A DNA stretch of 64,000 nt, taken from the NCBI GenBank assembly GCA_964463655.1, contig CAYXDG010000001.1, forward strand, positions 1-64,000, given 5' to 3'. The notes beneath the pieces are model-generated. The model saw only the letters and a program-made list of their open reading frames with translations. It was not told the origin of the DNA and made no database searches. This stretch comes from Halothece sp964463655. GTDB lineage: Bacteria; Cyanobacteriota; Cyanobacteriia; Cyanobacteriales; Rubidibacteraceae. The position numbers and the translations under genes are program-made. Positions 27,952 through 35,744 of this stretch are shown piece after piece; the stretch's first letter is position 1; each line of letters begins with the position of its first letter.

Positions 27952-28710
27952 TTAAACTTTTCTCTGGCGCTGACAAAGTTTCGTGGCGACAAGATAACCA
28001 CCAGCGATGATTAAACCAGTGGTTGCTTCCGTTTCAAACGGGATTGGAATCGTTGAGGAAGCGGGTTCGGTTTCGGCGCGGACTAACCAGTTCCCACTGA
28101 AACCTAGAGCATTATTGCTAAAAGATTCGATTAATCCAATCAAATCAATCTCTGGGGAGTTCAGGTTATTAGGGTCAATATTTCCTGAAGCATCCTCAAT
28201 GAGCCATGAAACCCCCGATACTGGATTGGATGTATCCAGCGCAGCAGGAGAATAAGGGGTTATTCCTCTTGCGATCACTGTATTTCCTGCTCCAACAAAA
28301 AATGTATCTCCTGCACTAAAAGTTCTGGGAGAAATACTGACAGTTTGAAACAAATCTTGGTTTGCGTTTTCCATCTGTATGGAAATTTCTTGTTCAAGCA
28401 CTGCATCTAAGAGATTGCCATTATTATTGGGATCGCTGTATAAATAAACCGTCGCTGGATCGCCTTGCAGAATATTCGTTGAAACTTGCGGACTGCCAAA
28501 AGCCACAGAAATCCCTGTCAGGGTAATTTCCTCTTGTGGTGTAAATGAATTTAACCACATTATTTTTGCCGATGATACAGACGCTCCCATTGCATTTTCA
28601 GATGTTCCATCATCAAGGCTTAAGGTAATGGCTGATGCGGGTTGAGCAATACTCACCATGACTGTACATAAGAGATAAGCACTGAAAGATTGTAACTGAA
28701 ATTTATTCAT
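27952..28710 (-). CDS. Secreted protein with PEP-CTERM-like sorting tail
   Basis: The 252-residue protein has a signal peptide (about 1-27, ending QPASA), a beta-rich body without a named catalytic motif, and a C-terminal tail IPIPFETEATTGLIIAGGYLV followed by a basic end (KLCQRQRKV). A short P/F/E motif, hydrophobic helix and basic cluster are the layout of exosortase-processed proteins (PEP-CTERM and its PF-E variants). It is probably exported and anchored or released at the surface. The body's function is unknown. Confidence 0.7.
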   Translation of the reverse strand: MNKFQLQSFSAYLLCTVMVSIAQPASAITLSLDDGTSENAMGASVSSAKIMWLNSFTPQEEITLTGISVAFGSPQVSTNILQGDPATVYLYSDPNNNGNLLDAVLEQEISIQMENANQDLFQTVSISPRTFSAGDTFFVGAGNTVIARGITPYSPAALDTSNPVSGVSWLIEDASGNIDPNNLNSPEIDLIGLIESFSNNALGFSGNWLVRAETEPASSTIPIPFETEATTGLIIAGGYLVATKLCQRQRKV

Positions 28711-28813
28711 TTAAATAATTAGCCATCCCAGAGATTACTTTAGCTTAAGTTATCATACTTTTACCCTATAAAGTCAAGAAAACGAGAGAATTTCCCAGAA
28801 AACCACTAAAATA

Positions 28814-28845
28814 AGGGCGATAATGACGATCGCCCTAAGTTTTTG
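28814..28845. terminator. Strong hairpin with T tract, spacer of the surface-sugar region
   Basis: AGGGCGA (28814-28820) and TCGCCCT (28830-28836) form a perfect stem with a 9-base loop; AAGTTTTTGTTTT follows on the plus strand and a weaker T-rich tract on the minus strand. It lies downstream of the nonulosonate synthase gene (minus strand) and could end that transcript. The remainder of the 315-base gap 28711-29025 holds no gene I can support. Confidence 0.55.
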
Positions 28846-29025
28846 TTTTCAAATGTTCGCCTTTTCTGATACTTCAATCAGTTTTCAAGCCCTTGCCCCT
28901 TTAGAGAGGGAAACAGAACAAGAATGGAGTGACCTTGAACAGAAAGTCGCGATCGCAGCAGTTAATCTGCATTGGATTCCTCTGCTATCGTTTCATCAAT
29001 GTGGCGGAAACGTGGGGGTGGCGGT

Positions 29026-30111
29026 TTACCCTAATAGCTGCCAAGTGACAGGAGTTCCTTTTCTCACATCTTCTTTAACGATTTTTCCTAATAGCTGGTC
29101 GTAATATTTCGGCGCTAACCCTAACCCTGGACGCACCGATCGCAGATTTTGAGGCGTGAACACTTCCCCAGCTTTCATATCTGCTGCAATATACAAGCTG
29201 CGACGGAAAATCATGGAACTTTTCTCAGCATCGGTTGCGCCATAATGTATCTTACCCAAAGCCTGCCATGCTCTTTCTGTTTCTACCACTAACTGTTTCA
29301 TTTCTTGTAGTTCCATAGAAAAATCAGCATCAACTCCTCCATCAGCACGACAAAGGGTAAAATGTTTTTCAATGATCGTCGCGCCGAAAGCAACACTCGC
29401 TACGCCAACGCCAACTCCCATTGTGTGATCCGACAAGCCCACTTGCACGCCAAATAAATCTCTCAGGTGGGGAATGGTGAGAAGGTTAGAGTTATCTGGG
29501 GTTGCGGGATAGGTGCTAGTGCATTTGAGCAGAATTAAGTCTTCACAGCCAGCTTCTCGCGCTGTGCGAACCGTTTCATCTAATTCGGCGATCGTTGCCA
29601 TTCCTGTGGAAATAATGATGGGTTTCCCTGTTTTTGCGACTTTGCGAATCAGAGGAATATCTGAGTTTTCAAAGGAGGCGATTTTATAACAGGGAACATT
29701 GAGAGATTCGAGGAAGTCAACGGCGGTTTCATCAAAGGGAGTGCTAAAGCCAATTAATCCTAATTCCTGACAGCGTTTGAAGAGGGGTTCGTGCCATTCC
29801 CAAGGGGTGTAGGCTTTTTGGTAAAGTTCATGGAGAGAATTTCCGTACCAAAGATTATTGGGATCATCAATGTAAAATTCTCCCCCTTTGACATCTAAAG
29901 TGAGGGTGTCAGCGGTGTAGGTTTGCAGTTTGAGGGCGTGCGCTCCCGTTTTCGCTGCTGCTTCCACAATCTCTAGGGCGCGATCGAGCGATTGATTATG
30001 ATTCCCTGACATTTCCGCAACAATGAAGGGGGGATGATTTGTCCCAATTGTCCGATTCTGAATCGTGATGTCTGCTGGCATAACAGGTTTAAGCGGAGAG
30101 GATAACAGCAT
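29026..30111 (-). CDS. pseI: Pseudaminic acid synthase-like (NeuB family) enzyme
   Basis: The 361-residue protein is a PEP-dependent sialic-acid-type synthase that condenses PEP with a 6-carbon amino sugar to make a nonulosonic acid. The NeuB barrel (about 15-285) shows FIVAEMSGNHNQ, ALKLQTYTADTLTL, the PseI-like WEWHEPLFKRCQELG, STGMATIAELDE, LKCTSTYPATP, VGLSDHT and IEKHFTL; a C-terminal SAF (antifreeze-like) domain follows (about 300-360, RRSLYIAADMKAGE). The pattern fits PseI better than NeuB or LegI, but substrate needs proof. The other Pse genes are not in the window. Confidence 0.8.
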   Translation of the reverse strand: MLLSSPLKPVMPADITIQNRTIGTNHPPFIVAEMSGNHNQSLDRALEIVEAAAKTGAHALKLQTYTADTLTLDVKGGEFYIDDPNNLWYGNSLHELYQKAYTPWEWHEPLFKRCQELGLIGFSTPFDETAVDFLESLNVPCYKIASFENSDIPLIRKVAKTGKPIIISTGMATIAELDETVRTAREAGCEDLILLKCTSTYPATPDNSNLLTIPHLRDLFGVQVGLSDHTMGVGVGVASVAFGATIIEKHFTLCRADGGVDADFSMELQEMKQLVVETERAWQALGKIHYGATDAEKSSMIFRRSLYIAADMKAGEVFTPQNLRSVRPGLGLAPKYYDQLLGKIVKEDVRKGTPVTWQLLG

Positions 30112-30184
30112 TTGACTGGACTTTGATTATTAAAGGTTAAGCCCGATCGCGCTGACTGGACATTTCTAGCATACCCACTCTTTT

Positions 30185-30382
30185 CTACTTGCTTAACAAC
30201 CGCTTCGCTGAGAGTTGCCCATGCTGTTGGTATTTTAAGGGGCTATAAACAGTTCCTGCCATTAATTCTGCTTTTTTAACGTTCCCCATGTGATGATAGC
30301 GTCGTTCAAATTCATCACGGGTCACGCGATCGCAGTTTTCTAATCGGGGAAGTTGTTGAGAAGTCATTGCTCTAGAAGTCAT
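30185..30382 (-). pseudogene. Uma2-family N-terminal fragment
   Basis: The 65-residue frame starts with a good ribosome-binding site (AAAGGAGAG) and reads MTSRAMTSQQLPRLENCDRV, then TRDEFERRYHHM and KKAELMAGTVYSPLKYQQHG, the typical N-terminus of Uma2 (DUF820) proteins, which are about 190-230 residues. It then ends after a short unrelated tail. The PD-(D/E)xK core is missing. It lies just downstream of a full Uma2 gene, so a partial duplication or deletion is likely. Confidence 0.7.
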
Positions 30383-30410
30383 GGTAAACTCTCCTTTGAA
30401 CCTATTTTGA

Positions 30411-31091
30411 TTAGGCTTCTGGATCAATGCCTAACGCTTTTAATTGAGCAGCTAAACGTTCAGCGCGTTGGTTCGCTTCTTCGGCGCGTTGAGTGGCTTC
30501 TTCGGCGCGTTGAGTGGCTTCTTCGGCTCGTTGTTCCAATTCTAAGGAAGAGAGAAACTTTCTCCCATCAGGACGATAAATTTCTAGCGTTTCAGAAGTT
30601 AAAACAAATTTGATGTCTAATCTTGGGCTAACCCAACCATTAATCTCTTCGATTAACTCTAAGTGATCATCAACTTGCTGCAAGCCCTCTAGTTCATTAT
30701 CGTCGGGATCGTAGATATAATATTCTTCAACGCCATAACGTTCATAAAACTGCAATTTCCGTGTCATCTCTTTGACGCGATTACCTGGGGAAAGGATTTC
30801 AAAAACCACTTGTGGGGTGATGTTGTCTTCTTCCCACTGGCGATAAGAACCGCGATCGCCTTTTGGTCGTCCGAATACCACCATTGCATCGGGGGCAATC
30901 CGAATTTTAGGATAACCTTCTACGGGATACCACAGCAAGTCACCTGCGACGAATATTTGGGGATCGTCAGCAAAGAGGAGTTCAAGATTTTCCTTGATTA
31001 AAACAATCCAGCGAAACTGTTTAGTATTATCCGCCATTGGCTGACCGTCACTGTCAGGATAAGTTAGGGAGCGCTTGGATGCAACACTCAT
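30411..31091 (-). CDS. Uma2-family (DUF820) putative endonuclease
   Basis: Uma2 proteins have a PD-(D/E)xK nuclease-like fold and are abundant in cyanobacteria; their role is unknown. Here the core motifs are RIAPDAMVVFG (Asp), QVVFEILSPGN (Glu) and the MTRKLQFYERYGVEEYYIYDP block with its Lys. The C-terminus (about 185-215) is a run of the heptad RAEEATQ/RAEEANQ, encoded by near-identical 21-base DNA repeats (about 30460-30530), forming a short coiled coil. Confidence 0.88.
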   Translation of the reverse strand: MSVASKRSLTYPDSDGQPMADNTKQFRWIVLIKENLELLFADDPQIFVAGDLLWYPVEGYPKIRIAPDAMVVFGRPKGDRGSYRQWEEDNITPQVVFEILSPGNRVKEMTRKLQFYERYGVEEYYIYDPDDNELEGLQQVDDHLELIEEINGWVSPRLDIKFVLTSETLEIYRPDGRKFLSSLELEQRAEEATQRAEEATQRAEEANQRAERLAAQLKALGIDPEA

Positions 31092-31141
31092 GATGTTAAA
31101 AAGGATAAACCGTTACAGTTTCAGTTTAAAGGATGGCATCT

Positions 31142-31825
31142 TTATTCCTGATGACGGGCTAAAATAAAGGCTTCTGCTGCTTCAACTCCTGCTGTTGCGC
31201 CTCGCCAGTGGGCTAAATGCGCGATCGCGCTTTCAGATCGAGGATGAGGAAACGCACGCATTTCGGACGCATAAGCGGCCAGTGCTTTCTGTTTGAGGTG
31301 TAGAGTGTCAGAAATATCCACAAACCAGTTTGGGTGAAAGGGAGCTTTCACGGGGGAAACCTGCCATTCTGTGCTGGAGGGGACTTCAAAGAAGAGAATG
31401 GTCTTTGTGGGATGATTGGGAGTCGATCGCGCTGCGGTGATTACGGCTTCACTGATTCGTTGGTGATCAATGTTGACATCTCCAGCATAATGAGTGTAGA
31501 TGCGTTGGGGGGCGTGTTCTGTAATTGCTTGCTCGATCGGTTTAATAATATCGAGTAAATCACAGCTATCCATCCGATTATCGGGAAAATCCATTAATTT
31601 TAAGGAGTGAACCCCTAAAATTTCCTTTGCTTCATGGGCAGATTGGGCTAAAGCAGAGAGTTCGCTGGTTCTTTTGTCTGTATCGCGCTTTTCATCCCGA
31701 CTGGTCGCCCCTTCGGCTAAAATTAGGACGTGAACTTGATCTCCGTTTTGAGTGTGTCGCGCGATCGCACCTCCGCAGCCTAACACTTCATCATCGGGAT
31801 GCGCTGCTATTACTAAGATATTCAT
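31142..31825 (-). CDS. PIG-L family N-acetyl-sugar deacetylase
   Basis: The 227-residue LmbE-like protein has the zinc site HPDDE (AAHPDDEVLGCGG, residues 8-20), a central RIYTHYAGDVNIDHQRISEA block with the third His, and a conserved EVPSSTEWQ segment. PIG-L enzymes remove acetyl groups from amino sugars. Its start overlaps the end of the upstream formyltransferase gene by four bases, which links deacetylation with formylation. Confidence 0.88.
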   Translation of the reverse strand: MNILVIAAHPDDEVLGCGGAIARHTQNGDQVHVLILAEGATSRDEKRDTDKRTSELSALAQSAHEAKEILGVHSLKLMDFPDNRMDSCDLLDIIKPIEQAITEHAPQRIYTHYAGDVNIDHQRISEAVITAARSTPNHPTKTILFFEVPSSTEWQVSPVKAPFHPNWFVDISDTLHLKQKALAAYASEMRAFPHPRSESAIAHLAHWRGATAGVEAAEAFILARHQE

Positions 31826-32511
31826 TCCTCTTTTTCCTCAATCGGAGTAATCGTCACATCGGCAACGATTCGACCATCATACAAAGCTGATCGACTAAAC
31901 TTATAACGAAATCCATTATGTTCAATATATGCTTGAGGATAACCTTCTGCGTCTAACATCCTAATAAAATCATGTAAGGCAACTAAAGAATCTAATTGCG
32001 GGACTTCACTTTCTAGAGGCTTACGTCTTTTAAAGACTGTCACTTCTCCCGTTTGAGGTTCAGGAGTAGGTTCTTCGGTAATTATTTTTTCAATCATCCT
32101 TGCAGATAACTGAGTCGCACGCAGATAAATTTCTTCTGCATTGCCTCCTAAGCAAAGGTCTTCTTTTAAATAAACGGGACCTGCATCAAATTCTTCAGTC
32201 ATGCGTAAAGCAGTAAGTTTCGTTTTTTGATGACCGCGAATGATCAGATTTTGGAGTGGACTTCCTCCTCTCCCATAGGGAACATCTGTCATGTGAAAAC
32301 AGACACATTCATAGTTATTAATAATTGCTTCAGGAACTTTCCAAGACCAATGGAGGAAGAAAATATAACGCGGATTTATGTGTTTTATTACTTCAAGTGT
32401 CACCTTTTCTTGAGAATTTATAAAATGCCATTCCCCAATATATTTCTTAATTACTTCATTAAATACTTGCTGATTCCATGAATTTTTACCAATCACTAGA
32501 TAAGCAACCAA
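31822..32511 (-). CDS. Formyltransferase-like protein B (sugar N-formyltransferase candidate)
   Basis: The 229-residue protein has the formyltransferase core seen in Fmt and sugar N-formyltransferases: CFHMTDVPYGRGGSPLQNLI (catalytic His region) and EEFDAGPVYLKEDL (catalytic Asp). It is shorter than Fmt (about 310) and lacks the tRNA-binding C-domain. A small C-terminal part carries DFIRMLDAEGYPQAYI. N10-formyltetrahydrofolate would be the donor. It overlaps the PIG-L gene and follows a second formyltransferase gene by 11 bases. Confidence 0.8.
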   Translation of the reverse strand: MVAYLVIGKNSWNQQVFNEVIKKYIGEWHFINSQEKVTLEVIKHINPRYIFFLHWSWKVPEAIINNYECVCFHMTDVPYGRGGSPLQNLIIRGHQKTKLTALRMTEEFDAGPVYLKEDLCLGGNAEEIYLRATQLSARMIEKIITEEPTPEPQTGEVTVFKRRKPLESEVPQLDSLVALHDFIRMLDAEGYPQAYIEHNGFRYKFSRSALYDGRIVADVTITPIEEKEE

Positions 32512-32522
32512 GTTAAATCTCC

Positions 32523-33185
32523 TTATTTTCTATATTTCTCTATTTTAATAATATAAGTTTCTCCATTTAATTCAAAAAAAGCTGGATAACGCTGGTTATC
32601 AACCACCCGTAAAAGGTGAAATTGTTCTCGAATGGTTTTATCAGCATCTAAGCGACTATGTTCGGGAGTTCTCCGAGGGTAATAAGTAGAGTCGCCCAAC
32701 TGTTCTCTCCCAGTTTCTATAATTTCTGGATATTCTTGAACAAAATGCAAACACATTTCAATTGACTTTTCTGCTTGTGCTTGACGTAACTCATCTATTA
32801 ATTCACTACCATTAAATTTTAAGATATCTTGAATGTAAATTGTCCCACTGTCTATACTTTTTGCTGCTTCAAATAAAGTAATAGGAATTTCGTTTTTGCC
32901 TTCTAATATTTGCCAAGTTAGGGGCGACCATCCTTTCCCTTTAGGGAGTGCGCTTTCATGAACAATTAAGTTGTGAGTATTTCTTGCTAGTATAGCTGGA
33001 GATAAAATTTGTCCACATCCTAAACAAAACACTAAATCTCCTTCTGAAATTTGATCTGCTTGATGAATCCATTGTACCCAGTGATTTTTATTTTTTAATT
33101 CCCTAATTAAAAGTGGAATATAATGATTAATCCAGCTATTTTCATCGGATACTATCGTAATTTGTAATTTAAGTTTTTCTGTCAT
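32523..33185 (-). CDS. Formyltransferase-like protein A
   Basis: This 220-residue protein has the same fold signature: LIVHESALPKGKGWSPLTWQI and AAKSIDSGTIYIQDIL, with His and Asp in place but the usual Asn two before the His replaced by Ile. The C-terminus carries HLLRVVDNQRYPAFFEL, parallel to the tail of formyltransferase B. Both genes therefore look like members of one subfamily acting on related amino sugars. It is the first gene of the three-gene operon 33185-31142. Confidence 0.78.
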   Translation of the reverse strand: MTEKLKLQITIVSDENSWINHYIPLLIRELKNKNHWVQWIHQADQISEGDLVFCLGCGQILSPAILARNTHNLIVHESALPKGKGWSPLTWQILEGKNEIPITLFEAAKSIDSGTIYIQDILKFNGSELIDELRQAQAEKSIEMCLHFVQEYPEIIETGREQLGDSTYYPRRTPEHSRLDADKTIREQFHLLRVVDNQRYPAFFELNGETYIIKIEKYRK

Positions 33186-33303
33186 TTTCTATTTTTCTGA
33201 AACAAATCACTTTTTTAAAGGGTTTCCTTTGTCGTTAAAGACATTTAATTTTCTTTATTATTTCAATCATTTTTTGACTACCTAGACGATTCTGAAAACA
33301 GAT

Positions 33304-33794
33304 TTAAGGTAACCAATTTTCATCTAACACTTGATCTAATGGTACAGTATCCCTCGAACAGTTGCAAAAGGAGATTACGCTTTCGGGAAAGATATCACAA
33401 GGAAGTTGAGAATGTTTAGAAGCGAGTTTACGACCATGTTGATAACATTGTTGAAACTTGTCTTGGAGATGATTTTTTAAGCTGTGACTATCTTCTAATT
33501 GTCTGAGAATCTGCAACCGAAAACTCATAATTTCTCTTTCCCAATGACCTAGATTTCTTTCTCTCTCTAATTTCCAGTATTGTAAGAGTAGTAAATGTTC
33601 AAATAATTTGATCAGTAAACTTTCTATCTTGCGCTTTTCTCCTTTGCTCAAGTCTAAAATTTCTTCAGCTAAGTTTCCCCAATCTAAGGAATCTAACTCT
33701 TGATTTTGTAGCTGTTTAACGGTTTCCAAAAGCCAGAGATTATAATCAGTGTCATATAATTTTGTTGTGGCTTGTTTTGTGATTCAGCAACCAT
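33304..33794 (-). pseudogene. DUF29 protein, frameshifted near the N-terminus
   Basis: The 3' part (33304-33729) encodes an intact DUF29 body: NLAEEILDLSKGEKRKIESLL, HLLLLQYWKLERERN and the C-terminal LDQVLDENWLP. Upstream, KLYDTDYNLWLLETVKQ is in the same frame but has no start. The homologous start ATG at 33792-33794 (MVAESQNKPQQ) is in another frame, so a single-base indel at about 33745-33780 separates them. A TTG at 33729 could give a short form. Compare the intact paralogue next door. Confidence 0.75.
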
Positions 33795-33818
33795 AGGTTT
33801 TGATTTTTATTTTTGGAT

Positions 33819-34310
33819 TTAGATTAGCCAGTGTTCGTCTAAGATTTTGTCTAAGGATGCCATGTTTTTGGGATTTCCGCAAAGTGACGCTGCGCTTTCA
33901 GGAAAAGCATCAGGGGATAATTGAGTTTTATCTATTGTAATTTTTCGAGCATCTTGGTAACATTCTTCAAAAATGTCAGAGAGATAACACTTAAGACTGG
34001 GACTTGCTTTCAATTCTCGCTGAATTTGAATGCGAAAATTTCTGATTTCTCCTTGCCAATGACCTCGGTTTCTATCTCTTTCTTCTTCCCAATATTTCAG
34101 CTTCAGTAAGTGTTCAAAAAGTCGGGTTAATAAACTCTCCAATCTTCTTTTTTCCCGCCGACTCAAGTCTAATACCTCATCAATTAAATTGTCCCAATCA
34201 ATTTCCTGAAAGTCTCGATTTTGCAGTTTATTTGCTGTGTCTAAAATCCAGAGGTTATAATCGGTTTCATAAAGTTGCTTTTGGGTTTGATTGGTTAGCT
34301 CACTTACCAT
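33819..34310 (-). CDS. DUF29 protein
   Basis: This 163-residue protein is a member of DUF29, a helical family very common in cyanobacteria with no known function. It shows LYETDYNLWILDTANKLQN at the N-terminus, DEVLDLSRREKRRLESLLTRL in the centre and LDKILDEHWLI at the end. It is intact and stands upstream of its frameshifted paralogue, a tandem duplication. Confidence 0.88.
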   Translation of the reverse strand: MVSELTNQTQKQLYETDYNLWILDTANKLQNRDFQEIDWDNLIDEVLDLSRREKRRLESLLTRLFEHLLKLKYWEEERDRNRGHWQGEIRNFRIQIQRELKASPSLKCYLSDIFEECYQDARKITIDKTQLSPDAFPESAASLCGNPKNMASLDKILDEHWLI

Positions 34311-34516
34311 AATGATGATTTTCCCCTTAAACTCTCTGTTACTTACTTAATCATACCATTTCTAATAATTAAAACTTTTCCCTCGTTCATATATCCCCTT
34401 TTTTTGAGAATCTTTCGGATTCTCTGAGGACTTAGTTTCACCACTCGTTTTTCTCTTAAAAGTGCTGATAGTTGCTCATACCATTTTGAACAATTAGTGC
34501 TACAAAGTGACTACTA

Positions 34517-34560
34517 CCGCCCCCTTTAATAAGCAGGGTTTGGAGGGATAAAGGGGGGTT
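34517..34560. repeat. CCCCCTTT...AAAGGGGG inverted repeat
   Basis: CCCCCTTT (34520-34527) pairs with AAAGGGGG (34550-34557), with a G-rich TTTGGAGGGAT stretch in between. A related inverted repeat lies after rbcS (62329-62359). Both look like copies of a dispersed spacer palindrome. The rest of the gap 34311-34600 holds nothing I can name. Confidence 0.5.
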
Positions 34561-34603
34561 GACTTTTTGAAAATGGTATTACTATGGTCTAGCTCACTAC
34601 TAG

Positions 34604-34813
34604 GATGGGATTAAAGAATATGCTTCTGCTGCTGAACACGCGATCGCAGCTAATGCCAAACACTGGGCTTACAAATCAGAGCGAGGCTGGAAGTACGATC
34701 CAGAGAAGGATGCAGGGTTTATTGATCATTTAATCAAAGGCTTTACCCCAGAATTTTTTCAGCGATCGCGCAACTTGGGCAATCCCACAGAAATCCCTGT
34801 GTTTCTTGCATGA
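34604..34813 (+). pseudogene. C-terminal gene remnant of unknown family
   Basis: A start-less frame (after a TAG at 34601-34603) reads DGIKEYASAAEHAIAANAKH, then YDPEKDAGFIDHLIKGFTPE and a closing PTEIPVFLA before TGA. Composition and HIP1 sites look like real coding sequence, and the end looks like a natural C-terminus. I do not recognise the family. Upstream coding sequence is missing, so it is a remnant. Confidence 0.5.
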
Positions 34814-34903
34814 AACGTTTCTCTTAACAAGCGATGCCAAATTCCGTTAAAATAAGATAAGCATTAAGGAGTATTTCTGCTTCCATTAAGAAACAAGTCT
34901 TGA

Positions 34904-35596
34904 ATGATTGACCAAATTTTAGATTTTTCCCCAAATATCGCGATCGAAACCCCCCTTTTACTCATCATTTTAATCGCCCTAGAAGCTGTATTATCCGCAG
35001 ATAATGCGATCGCCCTCGCTGCGATCGCACAAGGCTTAGAAGGGCAAAAACTACAACGTCAAGCACTTAATTTTGGCTTAGTCGCTGCTTATGTGTTACG
35101 CATTTCCCTGATTTTAACTGCCACTTGGGTGATTCAATTTTGGCAATTTGAACTCCTAGGCGCTGCATATTTACTATGGCTAACGTTTAGCTATTTCTTT
35201 TCAAGAGATGAGCAGGATGAGAGCAATCATCACGGCCCTAAATTTACCTCGTTTTGGCAAGCAATTCCCATGATTGCTTTAACTGACCTTGCCTTTTCCC
35301 TCGATAGCGTGACCACTGCGATCGCCGTTTCAGAAAGAACTTGGTTAGTGATTATAGGTGGGACCATTGGTGTGGTCACTTTGCGCTTTTTAGCGGGCCT
35401 ATTCATTCGTTGGTTAAAAGAATATGTTCACCTAGAAGACGCTGGTTATATCACTGTTGGTCTGGTTGGTCTGCGCTTACTTTTAAGAGTGGTTGCCCCT
35501 AGTTTAGTTCCCCCACAGTGGGCTTTAATTAGTGCGGTGGCTCTAATTTTTGTCTGGGGATTTTCCGAGAAAACTGCCCAAAGAAGCAGCAATTAA
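34904..35596 (+). CDS. TerC-family membrane protein
   Basis: The 230-residue protein has seven or so TM segments and the family motifs LEAVLSADNAIALAAIA (about 27-43) and LTDLAFSLDSVTTAIAVS (about 127-144) with acidic residues inside the membrane. TerC proteins are metal (often Mn) exporters or insertion partners; one in plants is needed for thylakoid formation. No yybP-ykoY riboswitch is evident upstream. An SD-like AAGGAG lies 40 bases before the ATG, too far to serve. Confidence 0.88.
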   Translation: MIDQILDFSPNIAIETPLLLIILIALEAVLSADNAIALAAIAQGLEGQKLQRQALNFGLVAAYVLRISLILTATWVIQFWQFELLGAAYLLWLTFSYFFSRDEQDESNHHGPKFTSFWQAIPMIALTDLAFSLDSVTTAIAVSERTWLVIIGGTIGVVTLRFLAGLFIRWLKEYVHLEDAGYITVGLVGLRLLLRVVAPSLVPPQWALISAVALIFVWGFSEKTAQRSSN

Positions 35597-35744
35597 TAGC
35601 TAGAGAGTGTCATCGTTGCTTATAAGTATCGAAAACACAGTGCGGGCGTTTTTTCGGGCGGTTGTCGTAGAAAATGCGTCCTCTCCCTTCAAAGAATTTG
35701 TAGAAAATTGTGAGTTCGTAGCGGGTCTAGCATTACCTTGAATA

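Noticed and set aside
28823..29104. A 93-codon plus-strand frame in the spacer before the nonulosonate synthase gene
   Set aside because: Its start lies inside a terminator-like hairpin, its end overlaps pseI on the other strand, and no family pattern is visible.
34814..34903. yybP-ykoY Mn riboswitch upstream of terC
   Set aside because: The leader is short and AT-rich without the conserved helices of that riboswitch.
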